Assembly (NCBI RefSeq): GCF_918797505.1
Contig: NC_092796.1
Span: forward strand, 33,304,098-33,368,097
DNA: 64,000 bases
Direction: 5' to 3'
Source: Bemisia tabaci
Taxonomy: Eukaryota > Arthropoda > Insecta > Hemiptera > Aleyrodidae
Both the position numbers and the translations under genes were made by a program. Shown in pieces: positions 52,400 to 63,180 of this stretch. Position 1 is the first letter of the stretch. Every line of letters begins with the position of its first letter. Below the pieces are notes generated by a model. That model was not told the DNA's origin, did not search any database, and worked only from the letters and a program-made list of their open reading frames with translations.

Positions 52400-53740
52400 G
52401 AAAAAAGAAAAAATTCGGAAAAGGAAGTCAAATTTACATAATAATTAAATTAACATAAAAATTTCGTAAAAAGTATTGGAAATTACGAACAAATGTATTT
52501 ACGTAAAAACTGTATTAAAAAGAAAGTTAATTTTAATTAAGAAAAATAATCTTGGTAAATCAATTTCTCACGTAAATTTGACTCAAAATTCATTTAAAAA
52601 ACAGGGCTGGATTTACCTACTTGCCGCCCATGGGCCGGATTTACCTACTTGCTGCCTATGGGCCACCTGTATTTTGCCGCCCCCTTCTCATTCGTTTCGA
52701 AACATCAATAAAAAACAACTTAATCGGCCCGAAACAGTAACAGAGAAACAACTTAAAACGGGACTAAAGCCGCAAATAATAAAAAGAAACACATAAAATA
52801 TAATAAGAAACCCGGGACGTTTCGCAGGGATCACACCCGCATTTTCAACCGGCAAAACAAGAAAAATTGAAAATGGCAACTTAGGAAGCACATAGGTCAC
52901 TTATGATGCGTATTCGGGCATATGCGTAGAGTAAAAATATCATACTTTACGCCGAAAAAACGAAACTGAAAGTTAAATGCGTTAACTTCCAAAAACCATA
53001 CATAATCCAACGAAAATAAATAATTGGTAAATAACAGCTTTCTTGTATGCAAAGAAAAAAAATTAAAAATGTTAAAAAAGAGATGTCGACACAAAATTAC
53101 ATAGCCCCTTCAATTCTGCAGATACTACAAACGAACTGTACCTTAACATTTTCATATCCCAGAAGCAAAAGTTCCCATGACGAATATTGCTATCGCTAGC
53201 GATTGCAAAAACCAACTTGTTTTCCTTTTGGAATTGCTCGGATTGCGGACGGAAATTTTTCCTTGCAGTATGGCAATGAAAACGTCCTTACGTCATTGCC
53301 ATACTTCTCTGCTTTAACATGATTTTTTGGAGTAACTATTTCTACGAATCACCTTAACTAAATAAAGTGCCAACATTTTCAACTATCAAACTATCAACTT
53401 TTCAAACTATCAAAATTTCCAAGAATGACAAAAATGATTATAATATACCTATAATGTAATAAAATATACACGCTCTAATCATTTAATTTGTATTACCTTT
53501 ATGTTATGTACCTACATGTTACACTATTTTTGTAATAAATTTTGCCAACATGCTTTTCAATTCATTCTGCAACATTTCATTCCCACGTGGTAATAATGAT
53601 TTATAATGCCTATAATCCATTATAATGCATTATAATAGTAATGCCGCATTATAATGTCGTATAATACATCGCAACGATTCATGTCCTACTGATTATTGAT
53701 TATTGTGAGATGAATTCTGTTTTCTCTGATTGTATGTTTC
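52400..53740. other. no gene seen
   Basis: AT-rich DNA. A fragment of the hAT-like element end (GCCGCCCATGGGCCGGATTT) lies at about 52604-52710, with CCTACTTGCCGCC duplicated inside it. Around 53590-53670 short ATTATAATG repeats occur. A Helitron body may end at 53769. Confidence 0.5.
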
Positions 53741-53741
53741 A

Positions 53742-53769
53742 TACGTGCGAAGCACGTACGGGTCGCTAG
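53742..53769 (+). mobile_element. Helitron 3' terminus (plus strand)
   Basis: A 7-bp-arm hairpin TACGTGC-GAA-GCACGTA (53742-53758) is followed by CGGGTCG and CTAG (53766-53769), then a host T. This matches the Helitron rule of a 3' hairpin ahead of CTRR. The body lies to the left; its 5' end is not identified. Confidence 0.7.
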
Positions 53770-53770
53770 T

Positions 53771-54519
53771 ACTATATGTATATTTTGTTGAATCAAAAGG
53801 AATACTGTTGAATTTAAGCTATTTTTTGCTTAACCTTAACATTTTTCTCTTGTTTTTAAAGGAATTTAGCTTGAATCAAGATAAAAACCAACTCGTGTCG
53901 TTATATTCAAAAATCATCATGCTTGAGCCAAGCATTTTTTTCAGTGCGTGCCCTTCATCCAAATAGACTTTATTTATAAAATGACGGGAAAATTTCCCAC
54001 CTATCCTACCTATAATACTTACCCGACCTATGTCAGCAATTCTTTCGTTCAAGATATCTATCGTTAGATTTACGTTAGCTTCTTCAAATTTTGCAATTTT
54101 GTCCATTTTGGTCTGATGAAGAACTGTATAAATTTTCGGTTAAATCGCATTTACCGTTTACTTATATAAACGGTAATTAACGTAAGTGCCCTACTTACGC
54201 CGTTTTCCACTAAACTGTTTTTATGAAAGTTCCATTCCTTGGTTTCCTTGGTAACCTTTGTTTGCTATCAGCTGATGTTTTGTTTCAATTTATTTTTTTA
54301 TTTTTTTTCATTTTTTTCTTTCTTTTTTTAATAAATCATTGCTAGGTTAATTCTAATTTTTTTGCCAGCCTCCCCCCCACCCACAGCTCATTTTTCTACG
54401 TCTAACACCCTCTCCCCACAACTCATTTTTCTATCGATTTTATCATTTTTTTTGTATGGCATGACTTGCTCCCCCACCACCATTTTTTCGGGGTTATAGA
54501 TATTTTAGCGGCCTCTAGA
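53771..54519. other. likely Helitron body, no gene seen
   Basis: Between two plus-strand Helitron 3' ends. AT-rich with long T runs (54285-54345) and a palindromic TTTACCGTTTACTTATATAA / ACGGTAATTAACG area (54145-54190). The 76-codon frame at 53876-54106 has no recognised similarity. Confidence 0.45.
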
Positions 54520-54550
54520 CCCGTGACTCCAGTCACGGGCATTTCGCTAG
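54520..54550 (+). mobile_element. Helitron 3' terminus (plus strand)
   Basis: Perfect hairpin CCCGTGACT-CC-AGTCACGGG (54520-54539), then CATTTCG and CTAG (54547-54550), then a host T. It shares hairpin and flanking TCTAGA with the minus-strand end at 23782-23812, so the two belong to one family. Confidence 0.75.
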
Positions 54551-54699
54551 TAATATAATAATACATAGGCAGAAATGTGGGCTTGAAAATTTGAAAAGTA
54601 AAAAGACTATGAAACAAACTTCTGAGAAAAACTGTAAAATGAGTTTCAGCATGTGCTTCAGGGATCCCTCCAATGTTCGGTTGAGTGATGACTCTCTCC

Positions 54700-54860
54700 C
54701 ATGTCCCCGTTCCTGTTCACTTGTGACCCGTTTCTTTCGCATTGACGTTAAGGATACCGTCGGCGTCGTTTCTTGCGCATTGACGTTAAGGATGCCGTCG
54801 GCGTCGATATCGAAGGTGACTTCAACTTTAGGTACCCCACGTGGAGGTTCGAGGGCGGAG
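54700..54860 (-). pseudogene. Hsp70/Hsc70 fragment
   Basis: On the minus strand the frame reads LEPPRGVPKVEVTFDIDADG followed by ILNVNAQ, the conserved Hsp70 substrate-binding-domain block PRGVPKxEVTFDIDANGILNV. A 38-bp tandem duplication (54738 and 54776) repeats the segment encoding DADGILNVNA, after which the true frame continues in a shifted register and reaches a stop. The fragment is broken and lies between conserved parts of the R1 repeat, so it was captured or retroposed, not a working chaperone gene. Confidence 0.8.
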
Positions 54861-55231
54861 ACATGAACGCAATAATAACTTAAGATTTCAATCCGGCAGA
54901 GCCAGACTAGTAACGTTCCAACTTGCATGGTGGAAAACTCTATACGAAAAACAAGCAATAATGCTCCCTGTACGGTGGGAAAAACAGATGTGTTACCTAC
55001 GAGGAGAAAACTGAGCGAACTGATGTATTCATCTGCTCTATTTTCCGTCTTACATTTTCTGCCGAGGTCAAAGCATGTTAACACCTGTATCTTATACGTA
55101 ATGTTTCAAAACAATCCTCGCTCCAATTTTATTTTATTGAAGGAGAACAAACCGAGACCGTAGTTTGAAATTTACACAGAATTTACTTCACTCGGAGAAC
55201 AAAATCCAGGAAAGTTTACAAGATATGGTAG

Positions 55232-55352
55232 TATTTCTACCAAACGGAACTAAGTGCATTATGACACGAGCCCTGTTATGCATATATTCTCATGGATCTC
55301 AGGGCTCATGTCTGAATGCACATAGTTTTGTCGGGCAGAAATACGTCCAAAT
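55232..55352. repeat. MITE family D copy
   Basis: GTATTTCTACCAAACGGAAC at the left and TTTGTCGGGCAGAAATACGT at the right. The middle has CACGAGCCCTG and CAGGGCTCATGTC arms. Confidence 0.75.
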
Positions 55353-55499
55353 GATGTTGAGTGTTTTTTTTTAAAAAAATAAATGATAACAGGAATTCTG
55401 CAAACCAAGATACGCATTTTTGCAGTATCACCGCCGATATGTCGTCTGATCTAAGCAAACTGCGGGATTAAAAACATGCGCTCCCACAAAGCTCAAATG

Positions 55500-55745
55500 A
55501 GGGGCTTGGAGGACAAGGCGCATAAGTGCAGTTTTTGGAAAAAATTAGGACATTTAATGATTTCAAGTAAAACCAGTGTGAATGCAAATTTTGTTAAAAA
55601 TTCGCCGTCAAATTCCATAATTTTTAAGCATCAGTCAGTTTGAACTTTCTTTCCGCTGTAAGGATCCATGTAATTCCGGAAGTTCAAACACGTATTTCGC
55701 AAAATAGCAAAAACTGCACTTATGCGCCTTGTCCTCTAAGCCCCT
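55500..55745. repeat. MITE family F copy 2
   Basis: AGGGGCTTGGAGGACAAGGC and GCATAAGTGCAGTTTTT pair with AAAAACTGCACTTATGCGCC and TTGTCCTCTAAGCCCCT. Opposite orientation to 20201-20436. Confidence 0.87.
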
Positions 55746-56389
55746 GAATTGTGATATCACCCTTCAAGGTCACGATCGATCGAGGAAAAAATCTATAATA
55801 GACCTCACCGAGCGGGGAACGGTTACTTTAGCTCAGTGTCAAGTTGCCTGCAGTTTTCAATGTAGACATTGCTTAGCTCCGCTGAGGACGAATAGTGGTA
55901 TCACTCTCAGACGTCACGATTGCTCGAGGAAAAAACCAAAGAAATAGTTGATGTGAAAACTCAAGGGCGCACTAAAATATTTCTACGCGATCAGACCGAT
56001 ACAGTAACGTAACCACAGTATTGTATTAACTTTGTTTTTACATAAAAAAATCTGTTCTATTAATTTCTACTGTCATTTGGACGTATTTCTGCCAAACAGA
56101 AGTATGTGCATAAAGACATGAGCCCTGATACCCATAAGAACACGTGCATAACAGGGCTTACGTAATTATGCACATAGTTCCGTGATAGATATACGTCCGT
56201 GTCTTATACCTATTTGCCTTCCTCGGTGCTGCTCCTTAAAATTGTCTACGTATTCTTTCATCCCACATAGAGACCTGTTTTAGAGTGTACTACCAACGCG
56301 GCAAATTCGAAAACTAATCCGCTTTTGCTTTGCAGACCGATACAGTAGGTAGGTGGGTGGATGAAATGGGATAACAAGCATTTTCATTT
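55746..56389. other. no gene seen; one MITE
   Basis: Short frame 55729-55947 contains two copies of a TCACGATCGATCGAGGAAAA / ACGTCACGATTGCTCGAGGA-like segment 150 bp apart and is probably repeat-derived. A family D MITE lies at 56077-56205 (GGACGTATTTCTGCCAAACA ... GATAGATATACGTCC). Confidence 0.55.
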
Positions 56390-56872
56390 ACGGAGCTGTA
56401 CATTTTTCGTATACTTTATTTTTAAAATAAACATGTGAATCAATGCACTTACATTCTTTGAATTGTGTGTCCTTCATATAAGGGCGGGGAAAGTTTAAGA
56501 TATAAATGCATGAGCGAAAATGCAAAAATATGAAAATAAGAAGACTCTAAGGACATTGGTGGAAAACTGGAGTATAAGAGTCAGCATTTGTCAGGAATCG
56601 CTCCAATTTCCGGTGAGAAGAGGCGCATTGCTCTCTGCGTTAGCACCTCTGGCACCTCCAACCTTTCAGCCGGAGGTGCCCGGTCCGCCGCCCGCTCCCA
56701 CGCCGAAGTTGAAGCCGGCGCCGCCGTCGCCCACATTTTCAGGGCCGGAGACCTGCACAAAATGAAAACTTAAAATCGCCATCCGGCAGGACCAGACCAA
56801 CAAAGCTCGGAAAACACGAGCACTTTCAAATCCAAAAATCCAGGAACAATCGAATTCATTGCCGAAAAAAGG
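56390..56872. mobile_element. R1 repeat family copy with a Gly-rich coding-like insert
   Basis: The left part (ACAAGCATTTTCATTTACGG ... GAGTCAGCATTTGTCAGGAA) matches the 27.3-kb copy. The variable insert at about 56630-56755 encodes on the minus strand VSGPENVGDGGAGFNFGVGA followed by GGGPGTSG and a stop, just after a TTTTGTGCAG that looks like an acceptor. Conserved R1 (AAAATCGCCATCCGGCAGGA, GAAAACACGAGCACTTTC) resumes until a family H MITE at 56875. Confidence 0.55.
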
Positions 56873-56874
56873 GG

Positions 56875-57102
56875 CACTGGAAAAAAAAAACACATTGGAT
56901 CTGGAGTCCAGACTCTTGAAAACATTGACAAGAAAAAGGACTCTTGATTCAATCAGATTTAAGCTTAAATCTAAAGGAAATCCGCTCAAATCAAGAGGCC
57001 TTGTTCTTAATTTAAGCTTAAATCTGATTGAATCAAGAGTATTTTTCTTGTCGATATTTTTAAGAGTCTGGACTCTAGATACAATTTGTTTTTTTTCCAG
57101 TG
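56875..57102. repeat. MITE family H (CACTGGAAAA ends)
   Basis: CACTGGAAAAAAAAAACACA and GGAGTCCAGACTCTTGAAAA at the left, mirrored by TTTTTAAGAGTCTGGACTCT and TTTTTTTTCCAGTG at the right. Inner palindromic TCAATCAGATTTAAGCTTAA. A related copy is at 62694-62911. Confidence 0.85.
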
Positions 57103-57618
57103 GGACATAAGCAAAAATCTAGTTTTCAGTAAATTGCGTTTGAAAGTTTACTTTGTCTCTACAGACACGTAAGTGATAAAATCGCGTAACCTAGAGTTAA
57201 TTCCAAATGAGGATATATTAGAGTTTGAATAAAATTATAGTCACAACCTTTAAACGGCGATGTGAACACGCGTTCCTGAAGATTGCAAAAAATGCGATTG
57301 TGATAATTATGTCCCCTCTTTCCAGCAAACAGATTTTAGGAGCTAATGATGATGAAATATTCAGGTCGAGATCAAATAAAATATTATTTCTGCAAATATT
57401 GCCATAAAATATTCCCCCTGACATTATTTAAGATATATCGTCGTAAAAATAAAAATAAAAATATCATTTTGAGAGTCCACAGATTGCCTGGGAGGTTGCG
57501 AGAAGGTTGGATCCATGATGTACGTTCATCCTTCCCAAAATTTCTATCCTTACTCAGGTTAGATACCCTACTTCTTTATTTTTTTGATGAACCACGTTTA
57601 CTCTCGGCGCGATTTCTT
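57103..57618. other. no gene seen
   Basis: The 118-codon frame 57346-57702 and the shorter ones around it have no recognisable peptide, and the 3' part overlaps a TIR element. Nothing else is identified. Confidence 0.5.
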
Positions 57619-58063
57619 TTGGCCTTGTCTCCACCGGCCGTTTCACGAGATTTGTCCCAGGGAAAAATCTCACTTACGAGAATGGGAAAAATATTGAGTT
57701 AATCAATATTTTCCCCAGTACCAACTTACCAAGTATGGTCCTTTTACCCTTGGGACCGGGGGACCCGCTGAGAGAAGAAGAAGAAGTGCACCTAAACGAA
57801 TTTTGCGATATTTTGTTGATTACTCCATTGTTCATGTTTGTTTGGTTAAAATAATGTGTGTGATTGTCAATTGAGTGCAATTATTATTTCGATCCCGGTT
57901 AAATACTCGACTTTAACTAAGTTATCTTCTCGCGCAAACTAGATGCAGGACCGTATGAGCCTTGTCCCGTGGAGACGGTAATTGGGAAAAATCACAGAAG
58001 TTTCATTCCTGCGATTCGAACTTGGGAAAAATCCCATAAAAACGTCCCGTGGAGACAAAGCCC
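57619..58063. repeat. TIR element (GGCTTTGTCTCCACGGGACG ends)
   Basis: TTGGCCTTGTCTCCACCGGC and GGGAAAAATCTCACTTACGA on the left pair with TTGGGAAAAATCCCATAAAA and ACGTCCCGTGGAGACAAAGC on the right. The right arm also contains a second, inner GTCCCGTGGAGACGG copy (57965). Confidence 0.6.
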
Positions 58064-58244
58064 TATGTGATGGAGGATCCGGACATAATCGCGTAAGTGT
58101 ATGTCTTCTTCTTCCAATCAACTCATCCAAACACGGAAATCCAACCTATTTTACCCTTCATACCGTACGTTAAATTTAAGATATCGTCATGAAACTTAGT
58201 GGATGCACTTTTAAGGATATGAGGATTCGAATGAGCCAGGTAAC

Positions 58245-58280
58245 GGAAAAAGGGGACATACATGTATGTCCCCTTTTTCC
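58245..58280. repeat. perfect 36-bp palindrome
   Basis: GGAAAAAGGGGACATACA is immediately followed by its complement TGTATGTCCCCTTTTTCC with no spacer. Confidence 0.97.
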
Positions 58281-58284
58281 CGCA

Positions 58285-58500
58285 CTGTATTCAATTGAGC
58301 CTTGCACGGTGGTAAAAACGAACTCCTTACTAAAAAATCACTGATGCGAACCCCTGCTTCCCGAGCCGTTTTATACTTTCCATATAACCCCATAGAAATA
58401 TGCCGAAGGTCAAACTGCTAAAACGCGTATCTCATTTCACTGTTTCAGAATCTCCGATCCCGTTTCATTTTATAATTCGTCGTTTCCCTGACGGAGAAAC
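58285..58500. mobile_element. R1 repeat family fragment
   Basis: CCTTGCACGGTGGTAAAAAC, CCGAGCCGTTTTATACTTTC, ATATGCCGAAGGTCAAACTG and CAGAATCTCCGATCCCG match 38665-38835. Confidence 0.6.
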
Positions 58501-58904
58501 GTAAGTCCATTCCAAAGTTGCCAAATTGTCTGAAACAATTCAATGATTCACAAGAATGGAATTGTTTGATTTTAGTCCAAATTTTCCCTGATTTTTGCTC
58601 GAGATCAGAGGAAAATTCAATGAATTTCAGTTGGTGATTCCCAAGATTGCCCTGTTAAAACTGCAATTTGCAAGGTTAAATTCGGCAACATTGAAATGCA
58701 GTTACGTTCTTTCGTGGGGGGAAAGACGAATTATTAGCGTCGGCCCCGCCGAGTTTCAGGAAAATACTAAAAATAAAAGGACTTCAAAGTATTTGAATGA
58801 AAAATTATGGCATGACTTTTATTAAAAGGCATCCTCAAATCACCTCCTCTCGTCCTATCTTATTACTCACCCGAACTGGACATGCGCAGGGGCACATGCA
58901 CCGG
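58501..58904. other. no gene seen
   Basis: The 76-codon frame at 58595-58825 has no recognised similarity. Confidence 0.45.
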
Positions 58905-59395
58905 CCGTCCACTCCACCTTGGGCGAGAACATGCACCAGGTAAAAATTCAAGATAGCAATCTGGCATAGCCAGACAAGGAAAGTTCCGAGTTTCATGACG
59001 GAAGACACGATACTTTAAAACAAAACGCGAAAATTAATCAAAAGCAAGGTGGAAAAAAACGAACGTGTTACTAACGCACGGAAAAGTGGAGCACTGATGA
59101 GATACCCTTCTCTCTGGGCCGTTTTATATTTGCCATAATCCTATAGAAGTATGCCGAAGGTGAAACTGCGAATTGCGTATCTCATTTCCACTGTTTCAAA
59201 ATCTCCGACCTCGATTTATTTTATCGAAGGAGAGCGAGCCAACGTCGTTGCTTGATGTTTTTACAGAATATACTTCACAAAGAGGGGGAAAACCAGAGGG
59301 TTAAGTATTTTTTGCGTTTAAATGAAACATTTTAATAGGCAGTCTTCAGCGTCGTAAACTGAGATACGCGTTTTTGCCGTGAATACTAATCAGGC
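58905..59395. mobile_element. R1 repeat family copy
   Basis: GGGCGAGAACATGCACCAGG, TTTCATGACGGAAGACACG, GGGCCGTTTTATATTTGCC, GGAGAGCGAGCCAACGTCGT and GTAAACTGAGATACGCG closely follow 38545-39035. The sequence ahead of the GGGCGAGAAC block differs from other copies, as in the rest of the family. Confidence 0.65.
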
Positions 59396-59488
59396 CGTGC
59401 CTTAAAATTGAAAAAAAAACAATGCGAGTAAGAGGCTTAGTGCGAGGAAAGAAATAATTAATGCTAATTTTTCGTCATTATTGGTAAA

Positions 59489-60250
59489 CTAGGGGGCCAA
59501 GCCCCCTGGCGACTAGGCGGCCCAACCCCTGGAGGACGCTTCGCGTTCCTTAGGCCCGCGTCGACAAAAGAACGACCCAAAAAATGAAAAGATTTTCATA
59601 CCCGACTCTCCTTTATCCAATCTCTCTCTGGCCGGGAGCAATTGTTTGGACCAATAAGAATCGAATGAAAAAATCGGCGTTTATTTCAAACTTCACGCCA
59701 AAACTGAAACGGGACGGAACGGAGCGTTTCGTCGCATTTTGATAGTCTGTAGCAAAAGAGCATACACCATTCATTTACCTTACCCTACTGACAGACCAAG
59801 ATTCAACATTTCCCGCTTATTTAAATTTTCCGCTAAATTTGAAATTCTCGCCATTTCTCATCGGCGGGAATTTCAAAGTTTGCCCCCCCCCCTTTCTAGC
59901 TTTCTGGTCTCCTCTAATATAAATAAAACCTGGGTCCTATTTTTTAATTCTGGTCACAGCGGGCGGCTTATCTAGGGACTATCACCTGTCGATAACCGCA
60001 AAAATCATGGAAATCGGCCCAGTAGAACGCTCAAACGAACTATGACAAAAGATAAAAAATTACATTGTTTAAATGGGAGAATTTGCAACTTTACCACGTA
60101 ATTTAAAAAAACTTGGGTCATATTTTCAAAATCTGAATAAAGCAAGCTCATCTAGAGACAGTTGCCTGTCGCGATGGCCGCAAAAATCATGAAAATCGGC
60201 CCGGTAGAACGCTGGAATTACGCGTTACCAGATACGCAAATTTAGGAGGA
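59489..60250 (-). mobile_element. non-autonomous Helitron, 3' end at 59489 (minus strand)
   Basis: On the minus strand the element ends with a perfect 7-bp-arm hairpin AGGGGGC-TTG-GCCCCCT (59491-59507) overlapping CTAG, then a host T. Upstream it has two ~180-bp direct repeats (59930-60030 and 60113-60225), each with CGCAAAAATCATGGAAATCG / GCCCAGTAGAACGCT-type sequence; such ATCGGYCCAGTAG motifs are common in insect Helitrons (memory). No Rep/helicase frame. The right boundary is approximate. Confidence 0.55.
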
Positions 60251-61329
60251 CTCGAAGCTTACAGTATTGGCGTGAACTGTAAACGTCAGGTTGGTCGGTG
60301 AGTCGGTCATTCAGTGGATCAGCCGGGTTTTCAATTATCAGAAATTGTGTTCCCCCTGACAATACGACATTTCCCTGGATGTTCTATTGACTCTGGGAGT
60401 GGGAAGACATCGATTGAATTTTTAGGCAAAAAAGAAATTCTTTTCGATTTCCCCCGTCTCTTGGTCTGTATTGTTGTTTGACACTGTTGCCAAATCACAG
60501 CTCCCAACCATGGGGGAAAAATGATTTTCTGGTATTTTCGGCGTTTCTTGCAAACTCAGTAAGAATCCAGACGTGACGTTTTGAAAAATTCAATGTTAAA
60601 TATCAAAGACTAACAGACTGGCAGAGACTCAGATCGGCATGGATGAAGAATTTTCGCTAATCGCCCCCTATTCTTGTTGCCAAGACATGCGTTATACCGA
60701 TATTATGTTCTTAAAGAAAACTCTCATGCTCGATCACCATCGAAGTTTGAAGTGCAATTCTTGGCTCGATTTTTGTTTGGTAAAAAAACCCAGAAAATAC
60801 CATGAGATTGTTTTAATATCATACAATTCCACACCGTAATTCCTTAAATTTCCTGAAAAGGTTAAGTGGAGTATGTAGAGTATAAGACATCCACGATCCA
60901 TCTCGCCTCCGCCCACGGCGCGGCGCAGAGTGGATCGAGTCAACCAGAGAGGTCGGACAGGAAATTCGTGACTAAAACTGCAAATTTTCATGTGCATTTC
61001 GTCACATTATAAATTTAAAGGGGTGATCCGAGACGAAAATTTCACGGAGAAACCAATGAAACCACTTTGAGAGTCTCAAAGTTTTGTATAAACGGAGTTA
61101 TAAGCGTTTTAAAGCTTCCAAATTTTGTCCGACCTCTCATATTGACCCGATCCAGTGTGCGGCGTGGCGGCAACATCTTCCGCGATGTTTGAATTTGCAG
61201 CCCTTCGATAGCCCATTTATTGGGTCAAAAAGACAAGAAAGCAACACACTTGGTTGTCGCTATACTGCCGCACCAAGGAAGTATAACATAAGACCGGTAG
61301 AATGTTCGCGAGTGCCTCTCCCCTTCTAG
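60251..61329. other. no gene seen
   Basis: Mixed-composition DNA. Frames at 60639-60839, 60734-60997 and 61084-61329 show no recognised peptide and overlap on opposite strands. Confidence 0.5.
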
Positions 61330-61500
61330 TAAAATATTCATTTCTCAGGAAACAATACATTTTTACCTTGAAATTTTCAGATATCTTGGTGTAATAGCGG
61401 GAAAAATTCACCGAAAAATTCCCCTGACGTTTCACACTTTTTCAAGGGAAGGCAATGTCTAATGCGCGTCGCACACGGCGCTCTTCCCCGCAGCACGCAC
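61330..61500. repeat. MITE family C relic
   Basis: TATTCATTTCTCAGGAAACA through to GCAATGTCTAATGCGCGTCG / CACACGGCGCTCTTCC matches the right half of family C elements. Confidence 0.45.
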
Positions 61501-61532
61501 CGGTGTTCCGGGAGAACCAGACATCGTCGCCC

Positions 61533-61645
61533 CCCTGACCATAGGGCGTATCTCAATTTCAACGTGATCCCCGTTTTACAAAGAAATCAATGCTTCCTGG
61601 GGCTCATGTCGAAATCGAGGTACGCCCTTACGTCAGAGGAGCCAC
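61533..61645. repeat. MITE family B copy
   Basis: CATAGGGCGTATCTCAATTT and ATCGAGGTACGCCCTTACGT are the inverted ends; CTTCCTGGGGCTCATGTCGA lies inside. Confidence 0.7.
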
Positions 61646-61952
61646 GTGACACGTACCGCGGAAGGGGAGAGAGGCAATAACGCGATGCGTATATTCTTGC
61701 GTTTGATGAATGGGATCGATGAAAGTGGAAAGGCGTCTGCAAGTCTTTGTTTCTCACATCGTGGACGGGGTCTGGGGAGAGGGGGGGGGGGGGAGGGAAT
61801 GAGGAAGGAGGCTGGTCGCCGAGTCAAGAAGTCAAAATTTGAAGAGCATCGGGACGGATTTGTCCTGGCGTCAAGTTGAAACAACTTGAAAGCAGCGTGC
61901 GCCCGAGGAACCTCCCCCTCCCCCTTGGGACCACGGTTGCCCGACCGATCTA

Positions 61953-62584
61953 CAGTCCCTTTATACTAAGAGTCAAGACAATGTGAATCCATTTCTGATT
62001 GGTTCCCGTATTTTAGGCCTTCACAGTGTCACAAACGGGAATAAAGATTACATTTTCACCGATTGCGAATATTATAATCTGGAATGGACCAGGGAATTAC
62101 GGGTTCGGCAAGGAACATACGGAATAAGAGAAGGAACGGAGAAAGGAGTTTGAGAATGGGCCGATCAAAGATTACAAAAAACGTTCAATTTCTGTAATCT
62201 TTATTCCCGTTTGTGACTCCATGAGGGCCGAGGGGTGTTGTCTTGACTCTCAGTATAAAGGGACTCTAGACCGATCTAGAGTCCCTTTATACTGAGAATG
62301 ACAACCCCCCTCATGGAGTTACAAACGGGAATAAAGATCATACAAATTGGCAGTTTTTCGTAATCTTTGATCGGCCCATTCTCAAATTCCTTTTCTCCGT
62401 TCCTTCCCTCATTCCGAATGTTCCTTGCCGAACCCGTAATTCCCCGGTCCATTCCAGATTATGATCTTTGCAATCGGTGAAAATGTAATCTTCATTCCCG
62501 TTTGTGACACTGCGGAGGCCTAAAATACAGGAACCAATCAGAAATGGATTCACATTGTCTTGACTCTCAGTATAAAGGGACTCT
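61953..62584. repeat. head-to-head pair of ~315-bp MITEs
   Basis: Two copies in opposite orientation (about 61953-62266 and 62279-62584) each have ends AGTCCCTTTATACT and AGTATAAAGGGACT and share TTACAAACGGGAATAAAGAT and GATTGGTTCC. CCGATC occurs before, between and after them (61945, 62271, 62588), suggesting a shared target sequence. The short open frame at 62338-62553 is element sequence. Confidence 0.85.
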
Positions 62585-62693
62585 GGACCGATCCACTCAA
62601 AAAGTCAAAACTTCACGTTCCATCGAATGTCCCGATGAACCACTGAGCAAGGTCTGATCTAATATGTCACATGTTTTCTCTTCAGTATCTCCC

Positions 62694-62911
62694 TTCTGGA
62701 AGAAAGTCTCTCAGATCCGGAGTCCGGACTTTTAAAATCGACAAGAAGAACATGCCATTGATTCAGGCGGATTTTCGCTCGAATCGATATCAACCACTTG
62801 ATTTATGTAGTTTTTTTTTTGATTCAAGTATAAATCCGATCGAATCAATAATATTTTTTCCTGTCAAATTTTTAAGAGTCTGGACTCCGTATCTAAGAGA
62901 CTTTCTTTGCA
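62694..62911. repeat. MITE family H copy
   Basis: GGAAGAAAGTCTCTCAGATC and CGGAGTCCGGACTTTTAAAA on the left, mirrored by TTTTTAAGAGTCTGGACTCC and CTAAGAGACTTTCTTTGC on the right. Confidence 0.75.
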
Positions 62912-63027
62912 GAGCGTAAAAAACGATTCTCACAAGGGGCACGTTCGGTAATCAACTTCCTGAACGAGGTATTGACAAATATTTTTGACACAGATATAAT
63001 GGAAGTTCGATCTAGTAAATGACATCA

Positions 63028-63180
63028 TTTTGACTACATTTTGCAATTTGGAACTATAAATTCTAGCCCGGTTCAGAAACAACGTATGTGCCATTAGTTT
63101 CCCTATGCACATAAGTGTTTTTCCAGAATAACCAGAATTTATAGTTCCAAATTTCAAAATGCAGTCCATTTGTTGCCTGA
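63028..63180. repeat. MITE family A copy
   Basis: TTTGACTACATTTTGCAATT and TGGAACTATAAATTCTAGCC pair with CAGAATTTATAGTTCCAAAT and TTCAAAATGCAGTCCA. The AACAACGTATGTGCCATTAG middle is shared with 494-625. Confidence 0.8.

Larger units (their letters stand above)
54560..55440. mobile_element. R1 repeat family copy carrying an Hsp70 fragment
   Basis: The left part (GTTTCAGCATGTGCTTCAGG and preceding sequence) matches 27570-27660 and 56510-56600. The right part (GATTTCAATCCGGCAGAGCC, GTACGGTGGGAAAAAC, TCTGCAAACCAAGATACGCA, ending near TCACCGCCGATATG) matches 38560-39035. A family D MITE is inserted at 55232-55352. The variable middle (54700-54860) is the Hsp70-like insert. Confidence 0.6.

Noticed and set aside
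57346..57702. 118-aa frame
   Set aside because: No recognised similarity, runs into a TIR element, composition not distinct from background.
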